DNA from: an uncultured Butyricicoccus sp.
Lineage (GTDB): Bacteria; Bacillota; Clostridia; Oscillospirales; Butyricicoccaceae
Assembly: GCA_947575935.1 (NCBI GenBank)
Contig: CANPPM010000187.1
Span: forward strand, 1-5,791
DNA: 5,791 nt
Direction: 5' to 3'
A program made the translations under genes and the position numbers. Below are positions 1 to 4,583 of this stretch, one piece after another; the first letter of the stretch is position 1, and every line of letters starts with the position of its first letter. Under the pieces are notes generated by a model. The model did no database searches. It saw only the letters and a list, made by a program, of their open reading frames with translations, and was not told where the DNA came from.

Positions 1-445
1 CCAATGCATCGCGTTCAACCACCAGCACGCCCTTTTGATCAAATTGCCATCCAACGCAGCCGGTTGCGCCCATACCTGCGCCGAACTTATCCAACATATG
101 CCGTACATCGGCGGCGGTACGATTGCGGTTATCGGTCAGAGTCTCGACGATGACGGCTACGCCGCCGACGCCATAGCCCTCGTAATTGATCGCCTCATAT
201 TCTACCGAACCGCTCGCGCCCGACATCTTGTCCAAAAGGCGCTTAATGTTATCGTTCGGCATATTATTTGCCTTGGCTTTGGCGATTACATCGCGCAGGC
301 GGCTGTTGTTGTCAGGGTTTGCCGAACCGCCCTCCTTGCATGCAATTGCGAGTTCACGACCAATTTTTGTGAAAATTTTTGCTTTTTTTGCGTCATTTGC
401 GCCTTTACGCTTCGCAATATTATGAAACTTTGAATGTCCTGACAT
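1..445 (-). CDS. yebC: YebC/PmpR (TACO1) family regulatory protein, 3' end outside window
   Basis: The visible 148 codons begin MSGHSKFHNIAKRKGANDAK and continue with KIFTKIGREL, ANNMPNDNIKR, the YEGYGVGGVA segment and ETLTDNRNRTAADVRH. These are the hallmark blocks of YebC/TACO1 proteins (usually about 240 residues), so roughly the last 90 residues lie beyond the window edge. Family members are described as DNA-binding regulators, and more recently as ribosome-associated factors that relieve stalling, including at proline stretches; the sequence cannot decide between these. The ATG at 445 is chosen because it starts the conserved MSGHSK motif and has an AAAGGAG ribosome binding site (457-464) 11 bases upstream. 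A promoter candidate lies at 614-642, giving a leader of about 160 bases with a small hairpin (arms 533-538 and 546-551). No frameshift is seen in the visible part. Confidence 0.95.
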   Translation of the reverse strand, partial: MSGHSKFHNIAKRKGANDAKKAKIFTKIGRELAIACKEGGSANPDNNSRLRDVIAKAKANNMPNDNIKRLLDKMSGASGSVEYEAINYEGYGVGGVAVIVETLTDNRNRTAADVRHMLDKFGAGMGATGCVGWQFDQKGVLVVERDAL

Positions 446-613
446 GTTTATAAAGACTCCTTTCGGTTCTATGGAAAACCTGTATTTACATTGCCGCAGC
501 CGCGGCATAAGCGCAGTTGTTGTGGAAAGCGGACGGGCTGCAGACGCCCGTATTGCCGGTATTCTGTCAATTTTAAAACAGGTTCCGGCGTGGGAAACGC
601 CTTTCTCTAAGAT

Positions 614-642
614 AGTGTATCAAATTTTTTGCAGTTCCGCAA
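614..642 (-). promoter_or_regulatory. Candidate sigma-A promoter for yebC
   Basis: Read on the minus strand, a weak -35 (TTGCGG, 637-642) and a -10 TACACT (614-619) are separated by 17 bases. A TGA at 620-622 supplies the TGn of an extended -10, which often compensates for a poor -35. The predicted start near 607 leaves a leader of about 160 bases. A TTGACA also lies further downstream on this strand but has no fitting -10. Confidence 0.45.
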
Positions 643-650
643 GAGATTTT

Positions 651-680
651 TGCATAACGCCGCGTTTTTTGGCCATACTA
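651..680 (+). promoter_or_regulatory. Sigma-G type (forespore) promoter for the N/Q-rich small gene
   Basis: TGCATA (651-656) is followed after exactly 17 bases by CATACTA (674-680). The Bacillus subtilis sigma-G consensus is about TGAATA, 17-18 bases, CATACTA, so the -10 matches 7 of 7 and the -35 matches 5 of 6 (and fits the GHATR form). No better sigma-A promoter lies between here and the small gene at 738. The expected transcription start is near 686-688, directly at the hairpin at 688-705. Sigma-G is active in the developing forespore, so this points to late sporulation expression. The match is seen in the sequence; the activity is inferred. Confidence 0.7.
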
Positions 681-687
681 ACCTCAC

Positions 688-705
688 GTGGCTGGAAACA
701 GCCAC
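688..705 (+). other. Leader hairpin with GAAA tetraloop
   Basis: GTGGCTG, GAAA, CAGCCAC form a perfect 7-bp stem closed by a GNRA-class tetraloop. It falls at the predicted 5' end of the sigma-G transcript and 17 bases before the ribosome binding site, so it leaves that site free. A 5'-terminal stem-loop of this kind commonly protects mRNA from 5'-dependent decay. That role is inferred here. Confidence 0.6.
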
Positions 706-737
706 TGTAAATACTTCATTTTGAGAGGTGAACACAC

Positions 738-842
738 ATGAGCCAGAAGAATAATCAGCAGAATCAGCAGAACCAGCAGAACAGCCAGAACCAGAAAAAC
801 AACCAGCAGCAGAATCAGCAGAACAACCAGCAGAATAACTAA
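738..842 (+). CDS. 34-residue glutamine/asparagine-rich protein, probable spore protein
   Basis: The product starts MSQKNNQQNQQNQQNSQNQK. Of 34 residues 16 are Gln and 13 are Asn; the rest are one Met, two Ser and two Lys. It has no hydrophobic segment, acidic residue or Cys, so it should be soluble, basic and disordered. The ATG has a GAGAGGTG ribosome binding site (723-730) 7 bases upstream and a sigma-G-type promoter before that, and these are the main reasons to believe the gene. Gamma-type small acid-soluble spore proteins (SspE) of Bacillus are likewise Gln/Asn-rich forespore products that serve as an amino-acid reserve. Those are longer and carry a GPR protease site with acidic residues, which is absent here, so homology is not claimed. 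All 16 Gln codons are CAG, giving a repetitive CAG-CAG-AAY pattern. It is too short for most gene callers. Confidence 0.72.
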   Translation: MSQKNNQQNQQNQQNSQNQKNNQQQNQQNNQQNN

Positions 843-1032
843 AAATTCTTTCCAGAGCATGTTTGCAGTGCACAGCGGCGGGCGCTTGTTTTTCTTACGA
901 AGCAGAACAAACGCCCGCGGCCTTGCCGCCGTATGGCAGGAAGCGTCCGGGCAGGACGGCGAGACGCGCCGCTGGCGGACTGTTTTGGCAAGCGCAGACA
1001 TTCTCGAAGCTGTATGGACAGTTTTTCGGAAT
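843..1032 (+). other. Hairpin-rich 3' untranslated region or small RNA
   Basis: No gene with a ribosome binding site is visible on either strand. The region holds a series of possible stems: 878-890 with 906-918 (13 positions, one C-A mismatch, loop of 15), 921-927 with 935-940 (one bulge), 944-948 with 954-958 (perfect, loop GGGCA), and 967-970 with 974-977. None has a T-run after it. Because the next intrinsic terminator on this strand is at 1033-1073, the simplest reading is a structured 3' tail of the small spore gene transcript. A separate small RNA is possible. No known RNA family (6S, SRP, RNase P, tmRNA, T-box) was recognised. The sequence is GC-rich, which by itself favours chance stems. 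Confidence 0.35.
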
Positions 1033-1073
1033 ACGGGGCCGCGTTATGGTACAAAGAGCGCAGCCCCGTTTTT
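1033..1073 (+). terminator. Intrinsic terminator of the small spore gene transcript
   Basis: ACGGGGC (1033-1039) pairs with GCCCCGT (1063-1069). The stem continues through one C-A mismatch into GCG/CGC, has a 15-base loop, and is followed by TTTTT at 1069-1073. The T-run lies only on the plus-strand side, so it serves rightward transcription and not mrnC. It is the first canonical terminator after the N/Q-rich gene. Confidence 0.75.
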
Positions 1074-1249
1074 CCTTTGCCTGCAGGTGCGGACAGACGC
1101 CTGCAAATACTGTCCATTCCCCTGCACATCTGCGTGGAATCGGACAAAATAGATGATCTCTTCTACAGTTTCAGGCGCCATAGCGCGCGGGGGCGTGAAT
1201 GTCATCCGGCAGGATGCGCCGTCTATATATGGTCCATGCACGGAGATGC
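1074..1249. other. Intergenic region between terminator and mrnC stop
   Basis: No supported gene. CTGTCC at 1110-1115 can pair with GGACAG at 1091-1096, or as ACTGTCCAT (1109-1117) with ATGGACAGT (1014-1022). A stem of 8 bp including one wobble lies at 1082-1089/1098-1105, and CATCC/GGATG form a small hairpin around 1202-1215. No canonical terminator for the leftward mrnC transcript is visible here. Confidence 0.4.
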
Positions 1250-1660
1250 CTATGACTGCCAGCTCTGCGCAATCTCATGATACAAGCCGTTCAAACGGTC
1301 ATAACGCCCTTTTAGGAAAAGCCATCCAAAGAGTGCCTCCAGTGCGGTCGCATAGGCGTATTCCGCTTGTGAGGCGGATTTGGGCACGGTCTTTGGCTTT
1401 GCATTTCGCCCGTGCCGGAAGACGGCTTGTTCTTCCTCATCCAGCAGCGGCAGAATGATCTGTGCCGCCTGATATTGCGCCGCCGCGCGAACCAGCCGGA
1501 TCGTTTGGTCATGAAGACTGCGTGCAGTCCGAAGGCCGCCGGTCACCAGCAGCCCGCGCGTCATCAGCTCATAAACGCCGTCGCCGATGTGCGCCAACGC
1601 CAGCGCGCTCAGCTGTCCAATTGCCGCATCCTCCAGCCGCGGCTGCAAATAATCCTGCAT
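1250..1660 (-). CDS. mrnC: Mini-ribonuclease III
   Basis: 136 residues, the usual size for this family. It is an RNase III catalytic domain without the double-stranded RNA binding domain; in Bacillus subtilis it matures 23S rRNA precursor ends. Visible signatures are ALAHIGDGVYEL (residues 20-32, catalytic Asp27; most relatives have GDAVYE), the QYQAAQ helix near 62-67, HGRNAKPKTVPKSA (83-96, a close match to the RGRNAK box) and YATALEALFGWLFL (103-116, with catalytic Glu108). An in-frame ATG 32 codons upstream exists, but the start at 1660 is preferred because an ideal AGGAGG (1671-1676) lies 10 bases before it and the extra residues do not resemble the family. cysS, its usual upstream neighbour in Firmicutes, is absent here. 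A TATACT element upstream lacks a convincing -35. Confidence 0.94.
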   Translation of the reverse strand: MQDYLQPRLEDAAIGQLSALALAHIGDGVYELMTRGLLVTGGLRTARSLHDQTIRLVRAAAQYQAAQIILPLLDEEEQAVFRHGRNAKPKTVPKSASQAEYAYATALEALFGWLFLKGRYDRLNGLYHEIAQSWQS

Positions 1661-1864
1661 TTTCAAATATCCTCCTGCTGTGTAAGGTTCTGAAGCGAAT
1701 CGCGAAGTATAAGCGCCCGCCGGCGTACGCAAAATACGGGCGGCGGCGTGAAGCATACCGGAAAACGGATCGATACCGTGGGATAGCGTCTTCCCCCAGG
1801 TTTCAAACGCCGGGCCGTCATTTGTTGTAACAGCGCGCTGACCGGGGAAAGGGAAGCGCCGCCG

Positions 1865-1886
1865 TTTTGATTTTGTTTTGATTTTG
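1865..1886 (+). repeat. Perfect tandem duplication of an 11-bp T-rich unit
   Basis: TTTTGATTTTG occurs twice in direct tandem (1865-1875 and 1876-1886) in the gap between the divergent mrnC and thioredoxin genes, just before the hairpin at 1894-1926. It may be a slippage product or part of an upstream activating or bent-DNA element. Confidence 0.8.
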
Positions 1887-1893
1887 CATGCAA

Positions 1894-1926
1894 GGGAAAA
1901 GCGCTTCTCTGCAGAGCGTTTTTCCC
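1894..1926 (+). other. Long leader hairpin before the thioredoxin ribosome binding site
   Basis: GGGAAAAGCGCT (1894-1905) pairs with AGCGTTTTTCCC (1915-1926): 12 bp with one G-U wobble and a 9-base loop. No T-run follows, so it is not a terminator. It ends 6 bases before the AAAGGA site of the thioredoxin gene, a position suited to influencing translation or mRNA stability. Its core CTCTGCAGAG (1907-1916) is also a perfect 10-bp palindrome, so a protein-binding site is an alternative. Confidence 0.55.
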
Positions 1927-1947
1927 GGGAAGAAAGGATGATTGACT

Positions 1948-2262
1948 ATGGCAATCTTATCATTGGACAACTCCAATTTTGAGGCAGAGACCGAGACGAA
2001 TACTGTCCCTGTGCTGGTCGATTTCTGGTCGAAATCCTGCCCGCACTGCCTGACGCTTGCACCGCGGCTGGAAGCGCTTGACCGGGACGCTGCAGGACAA
2101 GTCAAGATCTGTGCAGTGAATGTGGAGGAACAGCCAGCGCTGGCCGCCAGGTTCGGCATTATGAGCGTCCCGACGATGCTGTTCTTTCGAAACGGCAATC
2201 TTTCCGGGCGAATGACCGGCGCACGGGAACAGGGAGAGATCAAGAAAGCGCTGGGCCTTTGA
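1948..2262 (+). CDS. Thioredoxin-fold protein with CPHC active site
   Basis: 104 residues, full thioredoxin length. It has no signal peptide or membrane segment, so it is expected in the cytosol. The thioredoxin core is clear: VLVDFW (22-27, with the buried Asp25 and Trp27), active site CPHC (31-34), Pro39 after the active-site helix, and the cis-proline loop SVPT (73-76, Pro75) followed by MLFFRNG. Classical thioredoxins have CGPC; CPHC is the dipeptide of DsbA and makes the disulfide more oxidising. An extra Cys sits at position 55. A TTG codon lies two codons upstream, but the ATG at 1948 is chosen because AAAGGA (1933-1938) is 9 bases before it. The gene stands alone between a structured leader and its own terminator. 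No thioredoxin reductase is in the window, so its electron partner is unknown. Confidence 0.93.
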   Translation: MAILSLDNSNFEAETETNTVPVLVDFWSKSCPHCLTLAPRLEALDRDAAGQVKICAVNVEEQPALAARFGIMSVPTMLFFRNGNLSGRMTGAREQGEIKKALGL

Positions 2263-2390
2263 TGCGCTGCTTCCGCAGAATGATCCGATATCCGCAGGCG
2301 CGTTTTCCAACCATTCCGGCCGCCGGCCGGGCTGGCGCTGGTTGATAGATGCAGTCGTTGATGGCGTCCGGGTGACGGATACTCGTGCGC

Positions 2391-2430
2391 TCTGCCGTAC
2401 AGAAAGGGTCTGTGCGGCAGAATTTATTTT
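2391..2430 (+). terminator. Intrinsic terminator after the thioredoxin gene
   Basis: TCTGCCG-T-ACAGA (2391-2403) pairs with TCTGT-G-CGGCAGA (2409-2421), a 13-bp stem with one T-G wobble and a 5-base loop, followed by ATTTATTTT. The T-rich tail is on the plus-strand side only. Between the thioredoxin stop and this hairpin there is a second nested inverted repeat (2308-2344, CAACCA/TGGTTG around CCGGC/GCCGG) without a T-run. The convergent yqeC-like gene ends at 2458, and the same hairpin could slow leftward transcription. Confidence 0.82.
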
Positions 2431-2457
2431 GCCGCCGGTGTGCTCTGCCAAACGGGG

Positions 2458-2952
2458 TCACGCCAGCAGCGACAGCGCTGCCGCACAATACCCTTCATCT
2501 TGCAGCGCGCGCAGCAAATCCGAGGCGCGTACATGCAGAGCTCCCGTATCCGCCTGGCTCAGCAGCACACGCAGCTGTGCTTTTGGCAGCCCTGCCGCAT
2601 GCAGCGTTTCCCGCACGATATAGAGCAGGTCGTGTTCATCACAGGCACGATCCGGGTCTGCGGCAAATTCTTGCCGCTGTGCATAATTCGCACAGACTTC
2701 CCTGATCGGCCAGTCAAGCGCGCCCAAACCCGCGACGACGACTGCGCAGTCTGTGCCCGGAGGCAGCGGCAGGGATTCCGGCCCATAAAGCATCAGACAA
2801 TTTCCACCTGATGCACCGAGCTCATAAAACCTGCAGGTTTCACCGAGGTGGCTGGATTCATGCTCCAATATCGTCTGCAGGGTGCTTTTTCCGCCCGCTC
2901 CCAGCAAAGCTACGTTGTGGAAACCGTGCAGCTGAAGAATGTCCGAAACCAT
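2458..2952 (-). CDS. Shortened YqeC-like P-loop protein
   Basis: 164 residues, against roughly 200-250 for YqeC proteins, which are linked to maturation of selenium-dependent molybdenum hydroxylases. The N-terminus has a Walker-A-like GAGGKST (18-24). The second half follows the YqeC pattern: ELGASGGNCLMLYGPE aligns with the EADGS..GLPLKAPAEHE block, then CAVVVAGLGALDWPI with the VxGLDALGKPI block, DEHDLL with the DPEHL motif, and VLLSQAD with the LNKAD motif. The segment carrying the TTTT motif between P-loop and EADG block is missing, and the EADGS and LNKAD signatures are altered. The ATG lies 4 bases behind the mscL stop and its ribosome binding site (GAGGTG, 2960-2965) is inside the end of mscL, so the two are co-transcribed and probably translationally linked. 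No hydroxylase or selenium gene is nearby. The family assignment is by motif recall only. Confidence 0.65.
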   Translation of the reverse strand: MVSDILQLHGFHNVALLGAGGKSTLQTILEHESSHLGETCRFYELGASGGNCLMLYGPESLPLPPGTDCAVVVAGLGALDWPIREVCANYAQRQEFAADPDRACDEHDLLYIVRETLHAAGLPKAQLRVLLSQADTGALHVRASDLLRALQDEGYCAAALSLLA

Positions 2953-2956
2953 GTTC

Positions 2957-3355
2957 CTACACCTCTTCCCCCGGTGCTTCCGGGTTCGCCTGCTTGAGCA
3001 GATCGCGGATCTCGGTCAGCAGTTCTTCCGTTGTAGGAGATGCGGGCGCCGCAGGCGCAGGAACCTCTGCCCTGCGATGCAGGCGGTTCATCATCTTCAC
3101 CATTGCAAAAACACAAACTGCGATCACAAAAAAATTCAGCACTGCCTGTATGAATTCTCCATATACAATTGTTGTCCCGGCCAGGGATACGCTCATTTCG
3201 GCAAACTGAATCCCATTGGTTGCAATGCTGATCACGGAGGTCAGCATTGCGACAAGCGCGTTTACGATCCCGCTGAAGGCCCCGCCAAGGATCACGCCAA
3301 TTGCCATATCCATCACATTCCCGCGGAATGCAAATTCTTTAAACTCTTTCCACAT
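2957..3355 (-). CDS. mscL: Large-conductance mechanosensitive channel MscL
   Basis: 132 residues, normal family length. MscL forms a homopentameric pore in the cytoplasmic membrane that opens under tension and releases solutes after hypo-osmotic shock. The N-terminus MWKEFKEFAFRGNVMDMAIG is nearly canonical, including the RGNV motif at the start of the first transmembrane helix (about residues 14-40). A periplasm-facing loop follows (about 41-65), then the second helix (about 66-92, FIQAVLNFFVIAVCVFAMVK) and a basic membrane exit (NRLHRR). A proline/alanine-rich linker leads to the C-terminal bundle helix EELLTEIRDLLKQA. The ATG at 3355 has AGAGAGGA (3365-3372) 9 bases upstream. It lies 80 bases behind the cysK-family gene with a hairpin between them. 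Confidence 0.97.
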   Translation of the reverse strand: MWKEFKEFAFRGNVMDMAIGVILGGAFSGIVNALVAMLTSVISIATNGIQFAEMSVSLAGTTIVYGEFIQAVLNFFVIAVCVFAMVKMMNRLHRRAEVPAPAAPASPTTEELLTEIRDLLKQANPEAPGEEV

Positions 3356-3403
3356 CTTTTAACATCCTCTCTTTGCAGTTTCCAATCTGTTTCACGCTGC
3401 TGT

Positions 3404-3432
3404 GAGCCGCTGTGCAAACTGAACAGCGGCTC
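3404..3432 (-). other. Perfect intercistronic hairpin between cysK-family gene and mscL
   Basis: GAGCCGCTGT (3404-3413) and ACAGCGGCTC (3423-3432) form a perfect 10-bp stem with a 9-base loop, starting three bases after the cysK-family stop codon. On the leftward transcript it is followed by ACAGCAGCG, not a T-run, so it is not a canonical terminator. It may protect the 3' end of the upstream message, act as a processing point or cause partial termination, lowering mscL and yqeC expression relative to the upstream gene. Confidence 0.7.
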
Positions 3433-3435
3433 CCC

Positions 3436-4365
3436 TCAGTCCTCAAATAGAGGTGTGCTGAAGTAACGCTCGGCCGTGTCCGGCAGAATGGTAACGACTG
3501 TTTTGCCGGGCCCCAGTTTTTTTGCTAGCTTTAGGGCGGCTGCGACATTGGTCCCGCTGGAAATACCGCACATCATGCCTTCCAAACGGGCAAGATCCCG
3601 AGCGGTTTCGATTGCCTCCGCATCAGAAACAATGTAGATATCATCATAAATTTCCCGGTTTAGGTTTTGTGGAATGATCCCGTCGCCAATCCCCATCTGT
3701 AAGTGTGTGCCGATCGAACCGCCGGCCAGGATTGCTGCATTTTGCGGTTCTACCGCCCAGATCTCCATATGCGGATACGCGCTTTTCAGGGTCTCGCCGA
3801 TCCCGGTGATGGTGCCGCCGGTACCAATGCCCGCACAGAAGCCGTCAATCGGGCGGCTGGTCTGCCGCAGAATCTCCACCGCTGTCGACTGGCGGTGCAC
3901 CTCTGGATTTGCCGGATTTTCAAATTGCTGCGGCACATAAACATTCGGATCCTCGTCTGCCATGCGAAGTGCGGTCGCAAGGCATGCTGCGATACAGTCC
4001 CCGATATTTCCGGCATCGTGGATCAGCATGACCTCAGCGCCATAGTGCCGCACCAGCTTGCGCCGTTCTTCCGACACCGAGTCCGGCATGATGATGATTG
4101 TCCGGTAGCCTTTAACCGCGCCAATCAGCGCCAGGCCGATTCCCTGGTTGCCGCTGGTTGGTTCTACGATCGTTGTGTCACGTGTGATCCTTCCGCTGCG
4201 TTCTGCAGCTTCGATCATGTTGAGCGCCGTGCGTGTCTTAATAGAGCCTCCGACATTCAGGCCCTCAAATTTTACCAGCACATCCGCGCTCCCTGCTTTG
4301 ACCATCCGTGACAGCCGTACCAGCGGCGTATTGCCCATTGCGTCTAAAATATTATTGCAGATCAT
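3436..4365 (-). CDS. Cysteine synthase family PLP enzyme, variant signature motifs
   Basis: 309 residues, the usual length of O-acetylserine sulfhydrylase (CysK), a fold-type II PLP enzyme that makes cysteine from O-acetylserine and sulfide. Family motifs in order: GNTPLVRL (11-18), SIKTR with the Schiff-base lysine K43, EPTSGNQGIGLA (68-79), PQQFENPANP (145-154), phosphate loop GTGGT (181-185), CGISSGTN (266-273, Ser270 at the pyridine nitrogen) and PDTAERYFSTPLF (295-307). Canonical CysK has SVKDR, TSGNTG and PDxGERYLST, so the residue after the catalytic lysine, the substrate-binding loop and the C-terminal box all differ in a consistent, non-degenerate way. It is therefore probably a distinct clostridial subfamily; CysK activity is likely but another beta-replacement substrate is possible. 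The start at 4365 has AAGGGGAG (4373-4380) 7 bases upstream. It is the first gene of the cysK-mscL-yqeC string. Confidence 0.9.
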   Translation of the reverse strand: MICNNILDAMGNTPLVRLSRMVKAGSADVLVKFEGLNVGGSIKTRTALNMIEAAERSGRITRDTTIVEPTSGNQGIGLALIGAVKGYRTIIIMPDSVSEERRKLVRHYGAEVMLIHDAGNIGDCIAACLATALRMADEDPNVYVPQQFENPANPEVHRQSTAVEILRQTSRPIDGFCAGIGTGGTITGIGETLKSAYPHMEIWAVEPQNAAILAGGSIGTHLQMGIGDGIIPQNLNREIYDDIYIVSDAEAIETARDLARLEGMMCGISSGTNVAAALKLAKKLGPGKTVVTILPDTAERYFSTPLFED

Positions 4366-4397
4366 ATAAAGTCTCCCCTTTGGGAAAAATTTTAAAA

Positions 4398-4474
4398 AAA
4401 TTCAGCTGCATCCCATTATAACAAATTGTCAGCCACTTTTCTATCAAAATTATGCAACATTCACAGCTGAATTT
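4398..4474. repeat. 11-bp perfect inverted repeat bracketing the cysK-family promoter
   Basis: AAATTCAGCTG (4398-4408) and CAGCTGAATTT (4464-4474) are exact reverse complements, 55 bases apart. The left arm lies at the predicted transcription start and the right arm about 20 bases upstream of the -35. The right arm is itself part of ATTCA-n4-TGAAT. The layout suits paired operator sites for one regulator, but it could also form a stem in single-stranded DNA. No regulator could be named. Confidence 0.75.
4415..4443 (-). promoter_or_regulatory. Extended -10 promoter of the cysK-family gene
   Basis: Read leftwards, TGTTATAAT (4415-4423) is a perfect -10 with the extended TGn element, and TAGAAA (4438-4443) is a 4-of-6 -35 at 17-base spacing. 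Transcription should start near 4408 and leave a leader of about 42 bases that contains one arm of the inverted repeat. It is placed back-to-back with the tRNA promoter at 4518-4546. Confidence 0.8.
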
Positions 4475-4517
4475 GGCAGAGGCAGTTGTGAAATTTGTGA
4501 GAGGAAGAAAAAAAGAT

Positions 4518-4546
4518 TTGACAAACCGAAAAATATGTGGTAAACT
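4518..4546 (+). promoter_or_regulatory. Strong promoter of the serine tRNA genes
   Basis: TTGACA (4518-4523) is a perfect -35, the spacer is 17 bases, and TAAACT (4541-4546) with TGG in front gives an extended -10. The expected start near 4553 leaves about 30 bases of 5' leader for RNase P to remove from the first tRNA. Confidence 0.9.
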
Positions 4547-4583
4547 CTTAATTGCTTATCGGGCATGGGGCTGAATCCGTTAC

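Noticed and set aside
878..918. 13-bp imperfect hairpin as terminator of the N/Q-rich gene
   Set aside because: It is followed by CGGCCTTGCC rather than a T-run; the terminator at 1033-1073 fits better.
839..1147. 102-codon minus-strand frame opposite the hairpin-rich region
   Set aside because: Arg/Ser/Cys-rich random-like composition, no ribosome binding site, and it is antisense to repeated stems.
1044..1241. 65-codon minus-strand frame just downstream of mrnC (GTG start)
   Set aside because: No ribosome binding site, no recognisable motif, and it runs through the terminator hairpin and other inverted repeats.
1661..1756. 32-codon N-terminal extension of mrnC
   Set aside because: It does not resemble the family and the AGGAGG at 1671-1676 clearly serves the start at 1660.
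2308..2344. Nested inverted repeat after the thioredoxin as a terminator
   Set aside because: No T-run on either strand; the hairpin at 2391-2430 is the proper terminator.
3703..4311. 202-codon plus-strand frame inside the cysK-family gene
   Set aside because: It is the antisense shadow of a well-conserved enzyme gene.
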